64,000 nucleotides of DNA from Micromonospora citrea (GTDB lineage Bacteria > Actinomycetota > Actinomycetes > Mycobacteriales > Micromonosporaceae): contig NZ_FMHZ01000002.1 of the NCBI RefSeq assembly GCF_900090315.1, positions 2,272,501 to 2,336,500 of the forward strand, written 5' to 3'. The first letter of the stretch is position 1. The number at the start of each line of letters is the position of its first letter. Positions 8,604 to 17,065 of this stretch are shown here, in pieces. The notes beneath the pieces were generated by a model that worked only from the letters and a program-made list of their open reading frames with translations, searched no databases and was not told the origin of the DNA. Position numbers and translations under genes: made by a program.

Positions 8604-9245
8604 ATGAGCAACATCGTCGTGTTCGGGGCGGGCGGCACCGCGGGCTCGCGGATCAGCGCGGAGGCGGTCAACCGGGGGCACCGGGTCACCGCGGCGGTGC
8701 GTCGCCCGGAGGCCACCTCCTACCTGCCGCCGGCGGTCAAGGTGGTCACCGGCGACGCCACCAGCGAACGGAGCGTACGGGAGCTGGCGCCGGACACCGA
8801 CGCCATGGTGGTGGCGATCGGCGGCGGCGAGCGCGGCCTCTGGCTCGACGCGGCGCGGAGCCTGGTCGGTGCGCTGCGGGGGATGCCCGCCGCGCCCCGG
8901 ATCATCCACGTCGGCGGCGGGTCGACGCTGCTGACCCCCAGGGGCACCCGGTACCTCGACGAGCCGGACTTTCCCGACGAGTACCGCGACGCCGCGCAGG
9001 GCCAGGCCGACGCCCTCGACTTCTACCGCTCCTCGGCCGACGGGGTGACCTGGACGTACGTCTCCCCGCCGCCGCTGGAGTTCCATCCGGGCGAGCGCAC
9101 CGGGCACTACCGCACGGGCGGCGACCAGCCGGTCACCGACCACGAGGGCCGCTCGGTGCTCAGCTACGAGGACCTGGCGGTGGCGATCGTCGACGAGATC
9201 GAGAACCCGCGCCACGAGAACGAGCGGTTCACCGCCGCGTACTGA
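8604..9245 (+). CDS. NAD(P)-binding SDR/NmrA-like protein
   Basis: 213 residues. An atypical short-chain dehydrogenase fold is shown by the N-terminal GAGGTAG nucleotide-binding motif (residues 8-14), ADTDAMVVAIGG-like second strand and IIHVGGGS third strand. The family includes NAD(P)H-binding reductases and redox sensors such as NmrA. No catalytic Tyr-x3-Lys is evident in the usual position, so it may bind rather than turn over NAD(P). ATG at 8604 follows GGCGGAGGCGGT. It is monocistronic, with a 167-base gap after the serine hydrolase. Confidence 0.83.
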   Translation: MSNIVVFGAGGTAGSRISAEAVNRGHRVTAAVRRPEATSYLPPAVKVVTGDATSERSVRELAPDTDAMVVAIGGGERGLWLDAARSLVGALRGMPAAPRIIHVGGGSTLLTPRGTRYLDEPDFPDEYRDAAQGQADALDFYRSSADGVTWTYVSPPPLEFHPGERTGHYRTGGDQPVTDHEGRSVLSYEDLAVAIVDEIENPRHENERFTAAY

Positions 9246-9279
9246 CACAGCCGGCGCGTTCCGGGGCGGGCGGCGGCCG

Positions 9280-9600
9280 TCAGTCGGCCAGGCGGGCGGG
9301 GAAGCCGCCGGTGGCGATCGGCCCCCAGGCGTCGATGGTGACCCGGATCAGCGACTTGCCCTGACGGACCATCGCCGCCCGGTACTCGTCCCAGTCCGGG
9401 TGCTCGCCGGAGATGCAGCGGAAGTAGTCCACGAGGGGCTCCAGCGCCGCCGGCAGGTCGAGCACCTCGGCGGTGCCGTCGACCTGCACCCAGGGCCCGT
9501 TCCAGTCGTCGGAGAGCACGCACGCGGAGACCCGGGGATCCCGGCGGACGTTGGCGACCTTGGCCCGCTCGGGATAGGTGGAGACGACCAGCCGGTCAGC
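9280..9600 (-). pseudogene. 5'-truncated PPOX-type F420/flavin oxidoreductase
   Basis: The frame ending at 9280 reads as the C-terminal two thirds of a PPOX-class F420-dependent enzyme: a VVSTYPERAKVANVRRDPR segment, GPWVQVDGTAEV, and SGEHPDWDEYRAAM. The roughly 35-40 N-terminal residues of the family are missing. Upstream of about 9600 the frame turns into low-complexity Pro/Arg codons that lie antisense-phase inside the neighbouring gene, and the only start is a GTG at 9519 in the middle of the fold. The break coincides with the 3' end of the caspase-like gene (stop at 9596), as expected for a deletion or rearrangement junction. A real short protein starting at 9519 is possible but would lack half the barrel. 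Confidence 0.6.
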
Positions 9601-10237
9601 GCGGGCGCGGCGCGGCGCGGCCGGCGGCGGGCTGCGCGGGGACCCGCGGGCGGACCGAGGGCCGCCACGCCCGGCCGTTGGCGTAGATGATCCGGAAGCC
9701 GAGGTACGACGCCAGCGGCGCCCAGTGCGCCGAGCCCATCCGCAGCTCGGCGGCGTTGTGCCGCTGGCCGTTGGCCAGCACGTCGAGCAGCACGGTTTCG
9801 AAGGCGGCCGACTCGACCCAGTCCACCTCCCGGGTGAAGCCGCAGATCAGCGCCGCCCCGGTGGCGTCGAGGAAGCCCCGCAACGCGGCGTCGGAGGCGC
9901 GCAGCACCGAGCAGCTGCCGAAATAGAGCCGCCGGCCCTCGCAGCGGCCGGCCATCAACTCGGCGACGTCGGCGAGTTCGACGGATTCCCAGTCGGTGAG
10001 GCAGAGCCGGCTCGGTTCGCCGTGCATCGCGAAGAAGCCGACGCGGTGGTCGGCGTACTGCTTGAGCAGCCAGCGGTCGACGAAGTAGAACAGCTCGTCG
10101 CGGGTCGCCGCGTCCTTGTGGATGAAACGGATCTTCCCGAGCCGTTCGAGCAGTTCGAGGGTGGGCAGGACGGAGCCGCGCTCGTTGAGGTCACGGTGCC
10201 ACTGGCCCTCGACGCAGAAGACGCCACCGCGCGCCAC
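9596..10237 (-). CDS. caspase/CHAT-like protein (DUF6642-like)
   Basis: 213 residues. The protein opens GVFCVEGQWHRDL and contains FAMHGEPS with histidine 72 and YFGSCSV with cysteine 109, the order and spacing of the His-Cys dyad of clan CD (caspase/CHAT) peptidases. A following GYTRDVDW-like segment (here GFTREVDWVESAAFE) is typical of the DUF6642 group as I remember it. The GTG at 10237 has GGAGGAGG five bases upstream. Its last 18 or so codons are Pro/Arg-rich and run into the truncated oxidoreductase frame, suggesting the native C-terminus was altered at the junction. No partner gene for a toxin-like role is adjacent. Confidence 0.68.
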   Translation of the reverse strand: MARGGVFCVEGQWHRDLNERGSVLPTLELLERLGKIRFIHKDAATRDELFYFVDRWLLKQYADHRVGFFAMHGEPSRLCLTDWESVELADVAELMAGRCEGRRLYFGSCSVLRASDAALRGFLDATGAALICGFTREVDWVESAAFETVLLDVLANGQRHNAAELRMGSAHWAPLASYLGFRIIYANGRAWRPSVRPRVPAQPAAGRAAPRPR

Positions 10238-10542
10238 GTCGCCTCCTCCCCCGTTCCCGCCGGCGCTGACGTTACCGCCCCCGACCGGGCCGGGAACATC
10301 ACCCCGGCTGTGGCGACCTGCGGCTTTCCGGGCCGTTCCCGCTTCACCGACCCCGATGCCGAGGAATGGGTGTTTCGCGAACGGCACCGATTCCCAGGCA
10401 TGACCCAGGAACCGCCAATTGCGAGGACAATTCTCGTTAATAGCCCCGAAATGACCCCTCGGGTGCCAGGGTGGAAAGCGCGGGACGCCCCGGTCGATGT
10501 CCCGGACGCCACCCCAATCGCACTCCTGTCGGGAGGACTTCT
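10238..10542. other. 305-bp divergent intergenic region
   Basis: The region between the caspase-like gene and the M15 peptidase gene is less GC-rich than its surroundings. A short inverted repeat GCGAG-N7-CTCGT lies around 10420-10437, and a GGAGG at 10532 serves the peptidase. No convincing open frame or riboswitch fold was recognised. Confidence 0.5.
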
Positions 10543-11331
10543 GTGCGCGTAAACGCCCTGAAACGAGCGGTTGTCGCATTCGCCCTGGCGATGCCGGGAG
10601 CCGCGATCGCCACGGTGGTCGCCGCGCCAGCGGCCCATGCCGACGGCTGCTACACGTGGCAGCGCAACCTCTACCAGGGCCGCTCCGGAGACGACGTCCG
10701 CCAGCTCCAGATCCGGGTCGCCGGCTGGGCCGGCTACCGGGACATCGTGGAGAACGACGGTCGCTTCGGCCCGAAGACCGCCGCCGCGGTCCGGCGGTTC
10801 CAGTCGGCGTACGGGCTGCGCGTCGACGGTGTCGCGGGGCCGCAGACCTACGCCAAGCTGTACGAGCTCCAGGACGACGACTGCACCCCACGGCACTTCA
10901 GCTTCGGCGAGATGGACGACGGCTGCGGCCGCAACGGATGGACCGGCGGCCCGCTCTCCGCCGCCCAGACCCGGCAGAACGCCCTGCGCACGATGTGGAA
11001 GCTGGAGGCGCTGCGGCGCGGCCTCGGCGACGACCCGCTCCACGTGAGCAGCGGATTCCGCAGCCGTGCCTGCAACAGCCAGGTCGGCGGGGTGTCGGAC
11101 AGTCAGCACCTCTACGGCAACGCCGCCGACGTGTACTCGCGCGGCAAGTCGCTGTGCCAGGTGGCCCGGGACGCCCGCAACCGGGGATTCAGCGGGATCT
11201 ACGGGCCGGGCTACCCGGATCACGACGACCACGTGCACGTGGACTCGCGCCGGGAGAACGACAGCGACCGCACGCCGAACACCACCAGCTGGTCCGCGCC
11301 GGACTGCGGCATCGGCGCCGGCAACGACTGA
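10543..11331 (+). CDS. secreted peptidoglycan-binding zinc DD-carboxypeptidase (M15)
   Basis: 262 residues. A signal peptide ends near residue 34 (AAHADG). Residues 45-110 form a PG_binding_1 domain with repeated GDDVRQLQ and RFGPKTAAAVRRFQ signatures. The catalytic part is an M15 peptidase like Streptomyces albus G carboxypeptidase: SQHLYGNAADV supplies zinc ligands H189 and D196, and HDDHVHVD supplies the HxH ligand/catalytic pair. Several cysteine pairs suggest disulfides outside the cell. It should cleave D-Ala-D-Ala ends in the wall. GTG at 10543 has GGGAGG six bases upstream and gives a complete signal peptide. Confidence 0.92.
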   Translation: MRVNALKRAVVAFALAMPGAAIATVVAAPAAHADGCYTWQRNLYQGRSGDDVRQLQIRVAGWAGYRDIVENDGRFGPKTAAAVRRFQSAYGLRVDGVAGPQTYAKLYELQDDDCTPRHFSFGEMDDGCGRNGWTGGPLSAAQTRQNALRTMWKLEALRRGLGDDPLHVSSGFRSRACNSQVGGVSDSQHLYGNAADVYSRGKSLCQVARDARNRGFSGIYGPGYPDHDDHVHVDSRRENDSDRTPNTTSWSAPDCGIGAGND

Positions 11332-11340
11332 ACCCGGCCG

Positions 11341-11410
11341 CCACGACCGGCCGGCACGGCACGACCGGCCGGCACGGCACGACCGGACGGGACCGGACGA
11401 CCGGGCGGGG
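11341..11410. repeat. short tandem repeat containing CCGGCCGG
   Basis: About two and a half copies of an 18-base unit close to CACGACCGGCCGGCACGG follow the M15 gene, then degenerate into GACCGGACGG copies. The self-complementary CCGGCCGG cores could act as a weak terminator for the preceding gene. Confidence 0.65.
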
Positions 11411-11549
11411 CTGGACGAGCCGGTGAGGGTCACGTCGGACCGTCGACCGGCAGGCGACGACGCCGGCCCGGAGCACGGGTGGGAACCTCCCCCGCGCCCG
11501 GGCCGGCGTCGTGCTGCCCCGGGGGCGCCACGAGCGGGCGTACCTCCGC

Positions 11550-11963
11550 TCAGCTCGCCCGGGGCCAGCGCGGCGCGGTGGCGGGGGGAGCCACCGGCCG
11601 GCCGTGGCCGGCGGGCCGCGCGCCCGCCCGGTGGGCGGCCGGACCGCCCTCGTGCGGCGCGGAGCCGGTGACCCGGAACGGGAAGGGCACGTGCACGAAT
11701 GGATTGCCGTGCCGGACCAGGGCGTCGATCTGCCGCTCGTTGAGCCCGTGCCGCTCCAGCACCCGCCGCCCCCAGCGGTGCAGCCGGCAGGGGTACGTCG
11801 CGCCGTCGTTGCGGCACAGCGGACCGGCCGGCCACTCCTCGGCGGCGTGCACCACCACCGCCCGGACCGCGAGCCGGACGTCCTCGGGGGTCAGCGGCGC
11901 CGGCACCGGCACCTCGCCCAGGATCTGGTCGATGGGATCCGTCGACTGCTCACCAACTCGCAC
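11550..11963 (-). CDS. small conserved protein, CR...PCRL family (paralogue 2)
   Basis: 137 residues, function unknown. It repeats the core of the family: LAVRAVVVHAAEEWPAGPL, CRNDG, then YPCRLHRWGRRVLERHGL. Compared with paralogue 1 it has a longer C-terminus rich in Ala, Pro and Arg after residue 100, which may be disordered or may reflect stop-codon drift. GTG at 11963 has GGGAGG about seven bases upstream. No membrane segment or signal is seen. It lies alone between the M15 peptidase and the two-component system. Confidence 0.7.
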   Translation of the reverse strand: MRVGEQSTDPIDQILGEVPVPAPLTPEDVRLAVRAVVVHAAEEWPAGPLCRNDGATYPCRLHRWGRRVLERHGLNERQIDALVRHGNPFVHVPFPFRVTGSAPHEGGPAAHRAGARPAGHGRPVAPPATAPRWPRAS

Positions 11964-12101
11964 GGCAGGCCTCCCGCGGCTCCGGCAGCGATGCGGCTGA
12001 CGCGCCGCACCGCATCCTCGGCAACTGGTACGGCCCGCGCGGCCGAACGGTTCGATCCGCCGCGATCCGGGCGGGCCCGGAGCCGGAACAGGCCGCGCGA
12101 C

Positions 12102-12899
12102 TCAGACCAGGCCGGCGTCGTGCACCAGCAGGGCGACCTGGACGCGGTTGTTCAGGTCGAGCTTGACCAGCAGCCGCGACACGTACGCCTTGACCGTCGC
12201 GACGCTCATGAACAGCTCGCCGGCTATCTCGGCGTTGGTCCGGCCCCGCCCCAGGGCGACGGCGACCTCGCGCTCGCGCTCGCTGAGCCCGTCAAGTTGC
12301 CGCAGCGCCCGCGCCCGGCGCGGGTCGGGGCCGCCCGCCGCGCCCGGGGCCGTCACGTGCTCGATCAGCCGGCGGGTCACCGCCGGGGAGAGGGTGGCCT
12401 CGCCGGCCGCCACGCGGCGCACCGCCCGCACGATCTCGGCCGGCGGGGTGTCCTTCAGCAGGAAGCCGCCGGCACCCGCCCGCAGCGCCCGGAGCACCTG
12501 CTCGTCGGCGTCGAAGGTGGTCAGCACCAGCACCTCCGGCGGGTCGGCCGCCGCCCGCAGCGCCTCGGTGGCGGCGAGCCCGTCCATCCGGGGCATCCGG
12601 ATGTCCATCAGCACCACGTCCGGCGCGCACGCGGCGACGGCGGCGGGGACCTCGCTGCCGTCGGCGGCCTCGCCGACCAGGAGCAGGTCCGGCACGCCGC
12701 CGAGGATCATCGACAGGCCGGCCCGGACGAGCGCGTCGTCGTCGACGATCAGCACCCGCACCGGCCCCTCGGGAGCGGGCGCCGGCCCGACCGCCGCCGG
12801 GCCTGGCGCCGCCGGACCGACTGTTTCCGGGCCGACTGTTTCCGGGCCGGCCGCAACCGGATCGACCGCCGCCGGGCCGGCCGCTTCCGGGCCGGTCAC
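12102..12899 (-). CDS. LuxR/NarL-family response regulator
   Basis: 265 residues from the GTG at 12899, whose GTGA overlaps the kinase stop. The receiver domain starts VRVLIVDDD and carries the phospho-acceptor Asp in VVLMDIRMP (residue 99 from this start), KDTP supplies the conserved Lys, and the C-terminal LSEREREVAVALGRG plus TVKAYVSRLL form the LuxR HTH. With this start about 45 Gly/Pro/Ala residues precede the receiver, which is unusual. A second GTG at 12761 would give a normal-length 219-residue regulator with a GAGGGG site four bases upstream. Overlap with the kinase implies translational coupling. It presumably controls the divergent ABC operon. Confidence 0.88.
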   Translation of the reverse strand: MTGPEAAGPAAVDPVAAGPETVGPETVGPAAPGPAAVGPAPAPEGPVRVLIVDDDALVRAGLSMILGGVPDLLLVGEAADGSEVPAAVAACAPDVVLMDIRMPRMDGLAATEALRAAADPPEVLVLTTFDADEQVLRALRAGAGGFLLKDTPPAEIVRAVRRVAAGEATLSPAVTRRLIEHVTAPGAAGGPDPRRARALRQLDGLSEREREVAVALGRGRTNAEIAGELFMSVATVKAYVSRLLVKLDLNNRVQVALLVHDAGLV

Positions 12900-14134
12900 G
12901 CCGGCCACGGCAGCCACGCGGCGAGCCGGAAGTCGCCGGAGTCGTCCCGCCCGTACTCCAACCGGCCGCCGGCCAGGCTGACCCGCTCGGCGATGCCGAC
13001 CAGGCCCGTGCCGGCGCCGGGGATCTCCGCGTCGACCACGCCGCCGACCGGCCACCGGTTGCGGATCTCCACGGTAAGCCCGTCGCCCGGACTGCCGGCC
13101 ACGTCGACGGCGACCGCGGCCCCGGCGGCGTGCTTGCGGGCGTTGGTCAGCCCCTCCTGCACGATCCGGTAGACGCTGCGCCCCACCGCCGCGGGCACCC
13201 GCTCCGCCGCGGTGACCACGTCGCGGACGCCCACCCGGACCCCGGCCGCCCGGGACTCCTCGATGAGCGCGGGCAGGTCGCCCAGGGTGGGCTGCGGGCG
13301 TTCCGGGGCCTGTTCGGCGGCCGTCTCCGCGCGGAGCACCCCGATCACCTCCCGCAGGTCCTGCAACGCGGCGTGCGCGCTGCCCCGGATCACCCCGGCC
13401 GCCTTCGCGATCTCCTCCGGTGGCGCGTCCGGCCGGAACTCCAGCGCGCCCGCGTGCAGGCTGAGCAGCGAGATGCGGTGCGCCAGCACGTCGTGCATCT
13501 CCCGGGCGATGCGGGTGCGCTCCAGGTGCCGGGCCTGGGTGACCCGCAACTGCTGCTCCGCCTCGGCCCGCTCGGCGCGCTCCCGCAGCGACACGACCAA
13601 CTGCCGCCGCGACCGGACGAACATCCCCCACGCCAGCACGGAGAGGCTGAGCACCACCCCCCACGCGGTCGTCTCCCAGTACGACAGGTGGGGATCCGGG
13701 CGCAGGTGGCTGAAGGCGAAGTTGGTGGATAGCCCGGCGGCCGTCACGCCCAGCGCGACGGCCGTGCGGCGGTGCACCACGACGGTGAAGTGGATGATCA
13801 ACAACGGGATCGCCGACGCCATCGAGAACGCGGTCAGCGGCAGGGTCGCGACGGCGAGCCCGAGCGGCCACCGGCGCCGCACCCAGAGCAGCGCGCAGCA
13901 GACGAGCCCGAGCAGGGCGTCCGCCAGGATCATCCAGCGCTGCGGCAGCGGGGTGGAGAACTCCGGGTCGGGCGTGGCCGCGTCACCCGTGGCGAGCAGG
14001 ACCCAGCCGAGGGCGATCAGGAAACAGAGGCCGTCGACGAGCCAGTCGCGCGCGGTCCGCCGGGCCCGCTCGGTCGCATCGGCGAGGACCCCCGGCAGCA
14101 GCCAGGGATGATCGGGTACGGCGGCGCTGGTCAC
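12896..14134 (-). CDS. sensor histidine kinase (HisKA_3)
   Basis: 412 residues with about four hydrophobic segments between residues 32 and 172 and no large external domain, so it probably senses the membrane or a membrane signal. The H box EMHDVLAHR places the phosphorylated His at 214; the C-terminal ATPase part shows EGLTNARKHA (N box) and GAGTGLVGI (G box). It is the type paired with NarL/LuxR regulators, and its stop overlaps the regulator start by four bases. GTG at 14134 is the only good start. The gene is divergent from an ABC exporter operon 133 bases away, the arrangement of many drug- or lipid-responsive systems. Confidence 0.92.
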   Translation of the reverse strand: MTSAAVPDHPWLLPGVLADATERARRTARDWLVDGLCFLIALGWVLLATGDAATPDPEFSTPLPQRWMILADALLGLVCCALLWVRRRWPLGLAVATLPLTAFSMASAIPLLIIHFTVVVHRRTAVALGVTAAGLSTNFAFSHLRPDPHLSYWETTAWGVVLSLSVLAWGMFVRSRRQLVVSLRERAERAEAEQQLRVTQARHLERTRIAREMHDVLAHRISLLSLHAGALEFRPDAPPEEIAKAAGVIRGSAHAALQDLREVIGVLRAETAAEQAPERPQPTLGDLPALIEESRAAGVRVGVRDVVTAAERVPAAVGRSVYRIVQEGLTNARKHAAGAAVAVDVAGSPGDGLTVEIRNRWPVGGVVDAEIPGAGTGLVGIAERVSLAGGRLEYGRDDSGDFRLAAWLPWPA

Positions 14135-14267
14135 GCCGCCATGCTAGGCAGCCGCCCGGGACCCCGGCCAGCTACCAAAGTCGACACCTCCACGTCGACC
14201 AAGGTCGCCGCCGGTCGCGACCGTCGGCCGCTGCGGGCGACCGGTCGGCACCGGCAACCTGACCGGC

Positions 14268-15164
14268 ATGATCGACGTGGCACACCTCACCAAACGGTAC
14301 GGACGGCACACCGCCGTCGACGACGTGTCGTTCCGCTGCGAGCCGGGCACCGTCACCGGCTTCCTGGGGCCCAACGGCGCAGGCAAGTCCACCACCATGC
14401 GGATGATCTGCGGCCTCACCCCGCCCAGCGGCGGCGCGGCCACCGTCGGCGGCCGGCCCTATCGGGAGCTGCCCAACCCGGGCCGGGAGGTCGGCGTGCT
14501 GCTGGACGCCTCGGCGCAGCACGCCGGGCGCACCGGCCGGGAGGCGCTGGCCGTCGCCGCCGCGACGATGGGCGTGGAGCACCGGCGGGTGGCCGCCACG
14601 CTCGACCTGGTCGGGCTGAACGCGGTCGCGGCGAAGCGCCGGGTCCGGGCGTACTCGTTGGGGATGCGGCAGCGGCTCGGTCTGGCGCACGCGCTGCTGG
14701 GCGACCCGCGCGTGCTGATCCTCGACGAGCCGGCCAACGGCCTGGACCCGGAGGGAATCTTCTGGATGCGCGGCCTGCTGCGCGACTTCGCCGACCGGGG
14801 CGGCACCGTGCTGCTCTCCTCCCACCTGCTGCGCGAGGTGGAGGCGGTCGCGGACCGGCTGGTGGTCATCGGGGGCGGCCGGATCGTGGCCCAGGGCGAC
14901 AAGGACGAGCTGCTGGCCGGCGGCGGCACCCTGGTCCGGGCGCGGGACGCGGCGGCCCTGCGCGGCGCGCTGCACCGGGCCGGGCTGCCGGTCACCGAGG
15001 GCACCGACGGGCTGCTGGTCCGCGCCGACGCCGAGGCGGTCGGGCAGGCCGCCGCCGACGCCGGCGTCGCCCTCACCGAGCTGCGCCCGGCCGGCAGCGG
15101 CGGCCTGGAGCAGCTCTTCCTCACCCTGACCGCCGGCGCGTCGACCCGGGAGGCCGTCCGATGA
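14268..15164 (+). CDS. ABC transporter ATP-binding protein
   Basis: 298 residues. Walker A GPNGAGKST (34-42), signature SLGMRQ (130-135) and Walker B VLILDEP (149-155) followed by the H-loop LLSSHLL mark a complete ABC ATPase. It is of the type that powers ABC-2-like exporters with a C-terminal regulatory tail of about 80 residues. First gene of a three-gene operon: its TGA overlaps the permease ATG by four bases. The upstream 133 bases shared with the divergent kinase contain repeated GTCGAC half-sites near 14180-14200 that could be regulator targets. Confidence 0.93.
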   Translation: MIDVAHLTKRYGRHTAVDDVSFRCEPGTVTGFLGPNGAGKSTTMRMICGLTPPSGGAATVGGRPYRELPNPGREVGVLLDASAQHAGRTGREALAVAAATMGVEHRRVAATLDLVGLNAVAAKRRVRAYSLGMRQRLGLAHALLGDPRVLILDEPANGLDPEGIFWMRGLLRDFADRGGTVLLSSHLLREVEAVADRLVVIGGGRIVAQGDKDELLAGGGTLVRARDAAALRGALHRAGLPVTEGTDGLLVRADAEAVGQAAADAGVALTELRPAGSGGLEQLFLTLTAGASTREAVR

Positions 15165-15952
15165 CCACCACCACCGTCAACTCGTCCACCGCCCTGCCGC
15201 ACCGCCGTCCCGAGGTACGCCGGCCGTCGCTGCCGCGGCTGACCGGCGTCGAGCTGCGCAAGCTCGTCGACACCCGGGCCGGGCTGTGGCTGCTGATCAC
15301 CATCGGGCTGCTCGCCGCCGCCCTCGTGGTCGTCCAGTTGATCTGGGCGCCCGACGCCGACCAGACCTTCGCCAACCTCTTCGTCCCGACGCTGCTGCCG
15401 GTCGGGGTGCTGCTGCCGGTGCTCGGCATCCTGTCCATCACCGGCGAGTGGTCGCAGCGCAGCGCGCTCACCACGTTCGCCCTGGTGCCCCGTCGGGCGC
15501 GGGTGATCCTCGCCAAGCTGGTCGCGACGGTGCTGACCGCCCTGGCCTCGGTGCTGGTCAGTCTCGCCCTGGCCGCCGCCGGCACGGTGGTCGCCGGTGC
15601 GACCGGCGGCGCGGGCACCTGGCGGTTCGAGGGGACGCTGCTGCTGCACGCGGCCGTGTTCCAGGTGGCCAACGTGCTGATGGGCGCCGGCTTCGGCCTG
15701 CTGCTGCTCAACACGCCGCTGGCCATCGTCGGCTACCTGCTGCTGCCGACCCTCTGGTCGGTCCTCGGCGGAATCATCCGGCCGCTGGAGGGGCCGGCGG
15801 GCTGGCTGGACACGGGCCGCACGATGGAACCGCTGTTCACCCCGGACGTCACCGCCGGGCAGTGGGGACGGCTCGCGGTGTCGCTGCTGGTCTGGCTGGT
15901 CGTTCCGCTGGTCGCCGGCCTGGTCCGTACCCTGCGCCGCGAGGTGTCGTGA
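15161..15952 (+). CDS. ABC-2-like exporter permease
   Basis: 263 residues with six hydrophobic segments starting near residue 45 (LWLLITIGLLAAALVVV) and ending near the C-terminus. A conserved GEWSQRSALTTFALVPRR loop after the second segment is common in actinobacterial permeases coupled to one-ATPase exporters. Together with the preceding ATPase it should form a homodimeric or heterodimeric exporter; the substrate is unknown. ATG at 15161 lies inside the ATGA overlap with the ATPase, and its own stop overlaps the next gene's GTG. Confidence 0.88.
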   Translation: MTTTTVNSSTALPHRRPEVRRPSLPRLTGVELRKLVDTRAGLWLLITIGLLAAALVVVQLIWAPDADQTFANLFVPTLLPVGVLLPVLGILSITGEWSQRSALTTFALVPRRARVILAKLVATVLTALASVLVSLALAAAGTVVAGATGGAGTWRFEGTLLLHAAVFQVANVLMGAGFGLLLLNTPLAIVGYLLLPTLWSVLGGIIRPLEGPAGWLDTGRTMEPLFTPDVTAGQWGRLAVSLLVWLVVPLVAGLVRTLRREVS

Positions 15953-16689
15953 CGGTGGACGGCTACGGCGCTCCCACCGTCGTCGACGGCGGCGCCGCCG
16001 AACTGGCGCTGCTCTGGGGCGGCTTCCCGGTGCTCGGCGCGGGCGCCGGGTGGCTGCTCGCCGCGGGCGCCGGGTGGCTCGCCGGGCTGCCCTGGGCCCC
16101 GGCGCAGGACCTGCTCGAACTGGTCGCCGGCCTGCCCGATCCGCAGGCCACCATCGGCGGGATGGCGGTCGGCGCGCTGGGCGGCCTGGTGGTCGCCGCC
16201 ATCGGTACCGCCGAGCGGCTCGCCGTCACCGTCGGCGCGGAGCGGGTGGGGCTGCGCCGCGACGGCAGCCGCCGGGAGGTCGCGCGGCGGCAGGTGCGCG
16301 CGGTGTTCCTCGACGGCAGGGACCTGGTGCTGCTCGGCCCGGACGACGACGAGCTGGCCCGGGAGAGGTCGGACCTGGCCGCCGACCGGCTGCGGGCGGC
16401 CTTCCGCGCGCACGGCTGGCCGTGGGTGGAGGACGACCCGCACCGGGACGCGTACCGGCGGTGGGTGCCGGGGCTGCCCGGCCTGCCGGCCGGCGCGGAC
16501 GCGCTGCTGCGGGCCCGTCAGAAGGCGCTCGACGACGACAGGGGCGGCGAGGCGCGGGAGCTGCGCGGCGAGCTGGCCCGCTGCGGGGTGGTGGTCCGCG
16601 ACGAGCGCAGGCGGCAGTACTGGCGGCTGAGCCGCTCCGCCGTCGTCGGGGATCCGCCGGATCCGGAGCGCGGATCCGCGAGCGGGTGA
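15949..16689 (+). CDS. YqeB-like membrane protein
   Basis: 246 residues. Two hydrophobic segments (about 21-45 and 65-85) are followed by a soluble part with a short PH-like strand pattern (VTVGAERVGLRRDGSRREV, then VRAVFLDGRDLVLLG) and a helical C-terminus. This fits the YqeB family, whose role is unknown. GTG at 15949 overlaps the permease stop (GTGA), so it is translated with the exporter and probably belongs to the same function. The stop is followed by decayed sequence. Confidence 0.72.
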   Translation: MTVDGYGAPTVVDGGAAELALLWGGFPVLGAGAGWLLAAGAGWLAGLPWAPAQDLLELVAGLPDPQATIGGMAVGALGGLVVAAIGTAERLAVTVGAERVGLRRDGSRREVARRQVRAVFLDGRDLVLLGPDDDELARERSDLAADRLRAAFRAHGWPWVEDDPHRDAYRRWVPGLPGLPAGADALLRARQKALDDDRGGEARELRGELARCGVVVRDERRRQYWRLSRSAVVGDPPDPERGSASG

Positions 16690-16758
16690 GCGTGCCGAGC
16701 CCCGGGATCGACCCGCCTCCGACCGGCTCACCGTCCACACGGACCAGGCCCCACGCTT

Positions 16759-16860
16759 GGCTACCCCGACCTCTACGACCCCACCGCGCCCGGCACCGAC
16801 GGCGATGAGGACGACGACTTCGAACCCCTCTACCTCCACGACCGAAACACCGTCGGCTGA
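16759..16860 (+). pseudogene. C-terminal gene remnant (acidic tail)
   Basis: A short open stretch reads as an acidic protein tail (GYPDLYDPTAPGTDGDEDD, then FEPLYLHDRN) ending in TGA at 16858. Codon usage is coding-like but there is no start codon or upstream coding sequence in this frame. It looks like the surviving 3' end of a deleted gene. The identity of the parent is unknown. Confidence 0.35.
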
Positions 16861-17065
16861 CCGGTTCCTGCCGGTCTTGGGCCAGTGCAACCGCAGGATT
16901 GGCCTACTGCCTGGTCAGCCGATCGACCTGCATACCGCAGGGCCCGGAGGCAGATGCAAAGGCTCCGGTCACAGTGCAGCGACTTCGACGACGGGGCGGG
17001 GTAATCGTCCTGGCCTGGAGTCTGGTCGGCTACGGCCTGGCCAAACCGCTACGCGGCTGCGCCCG

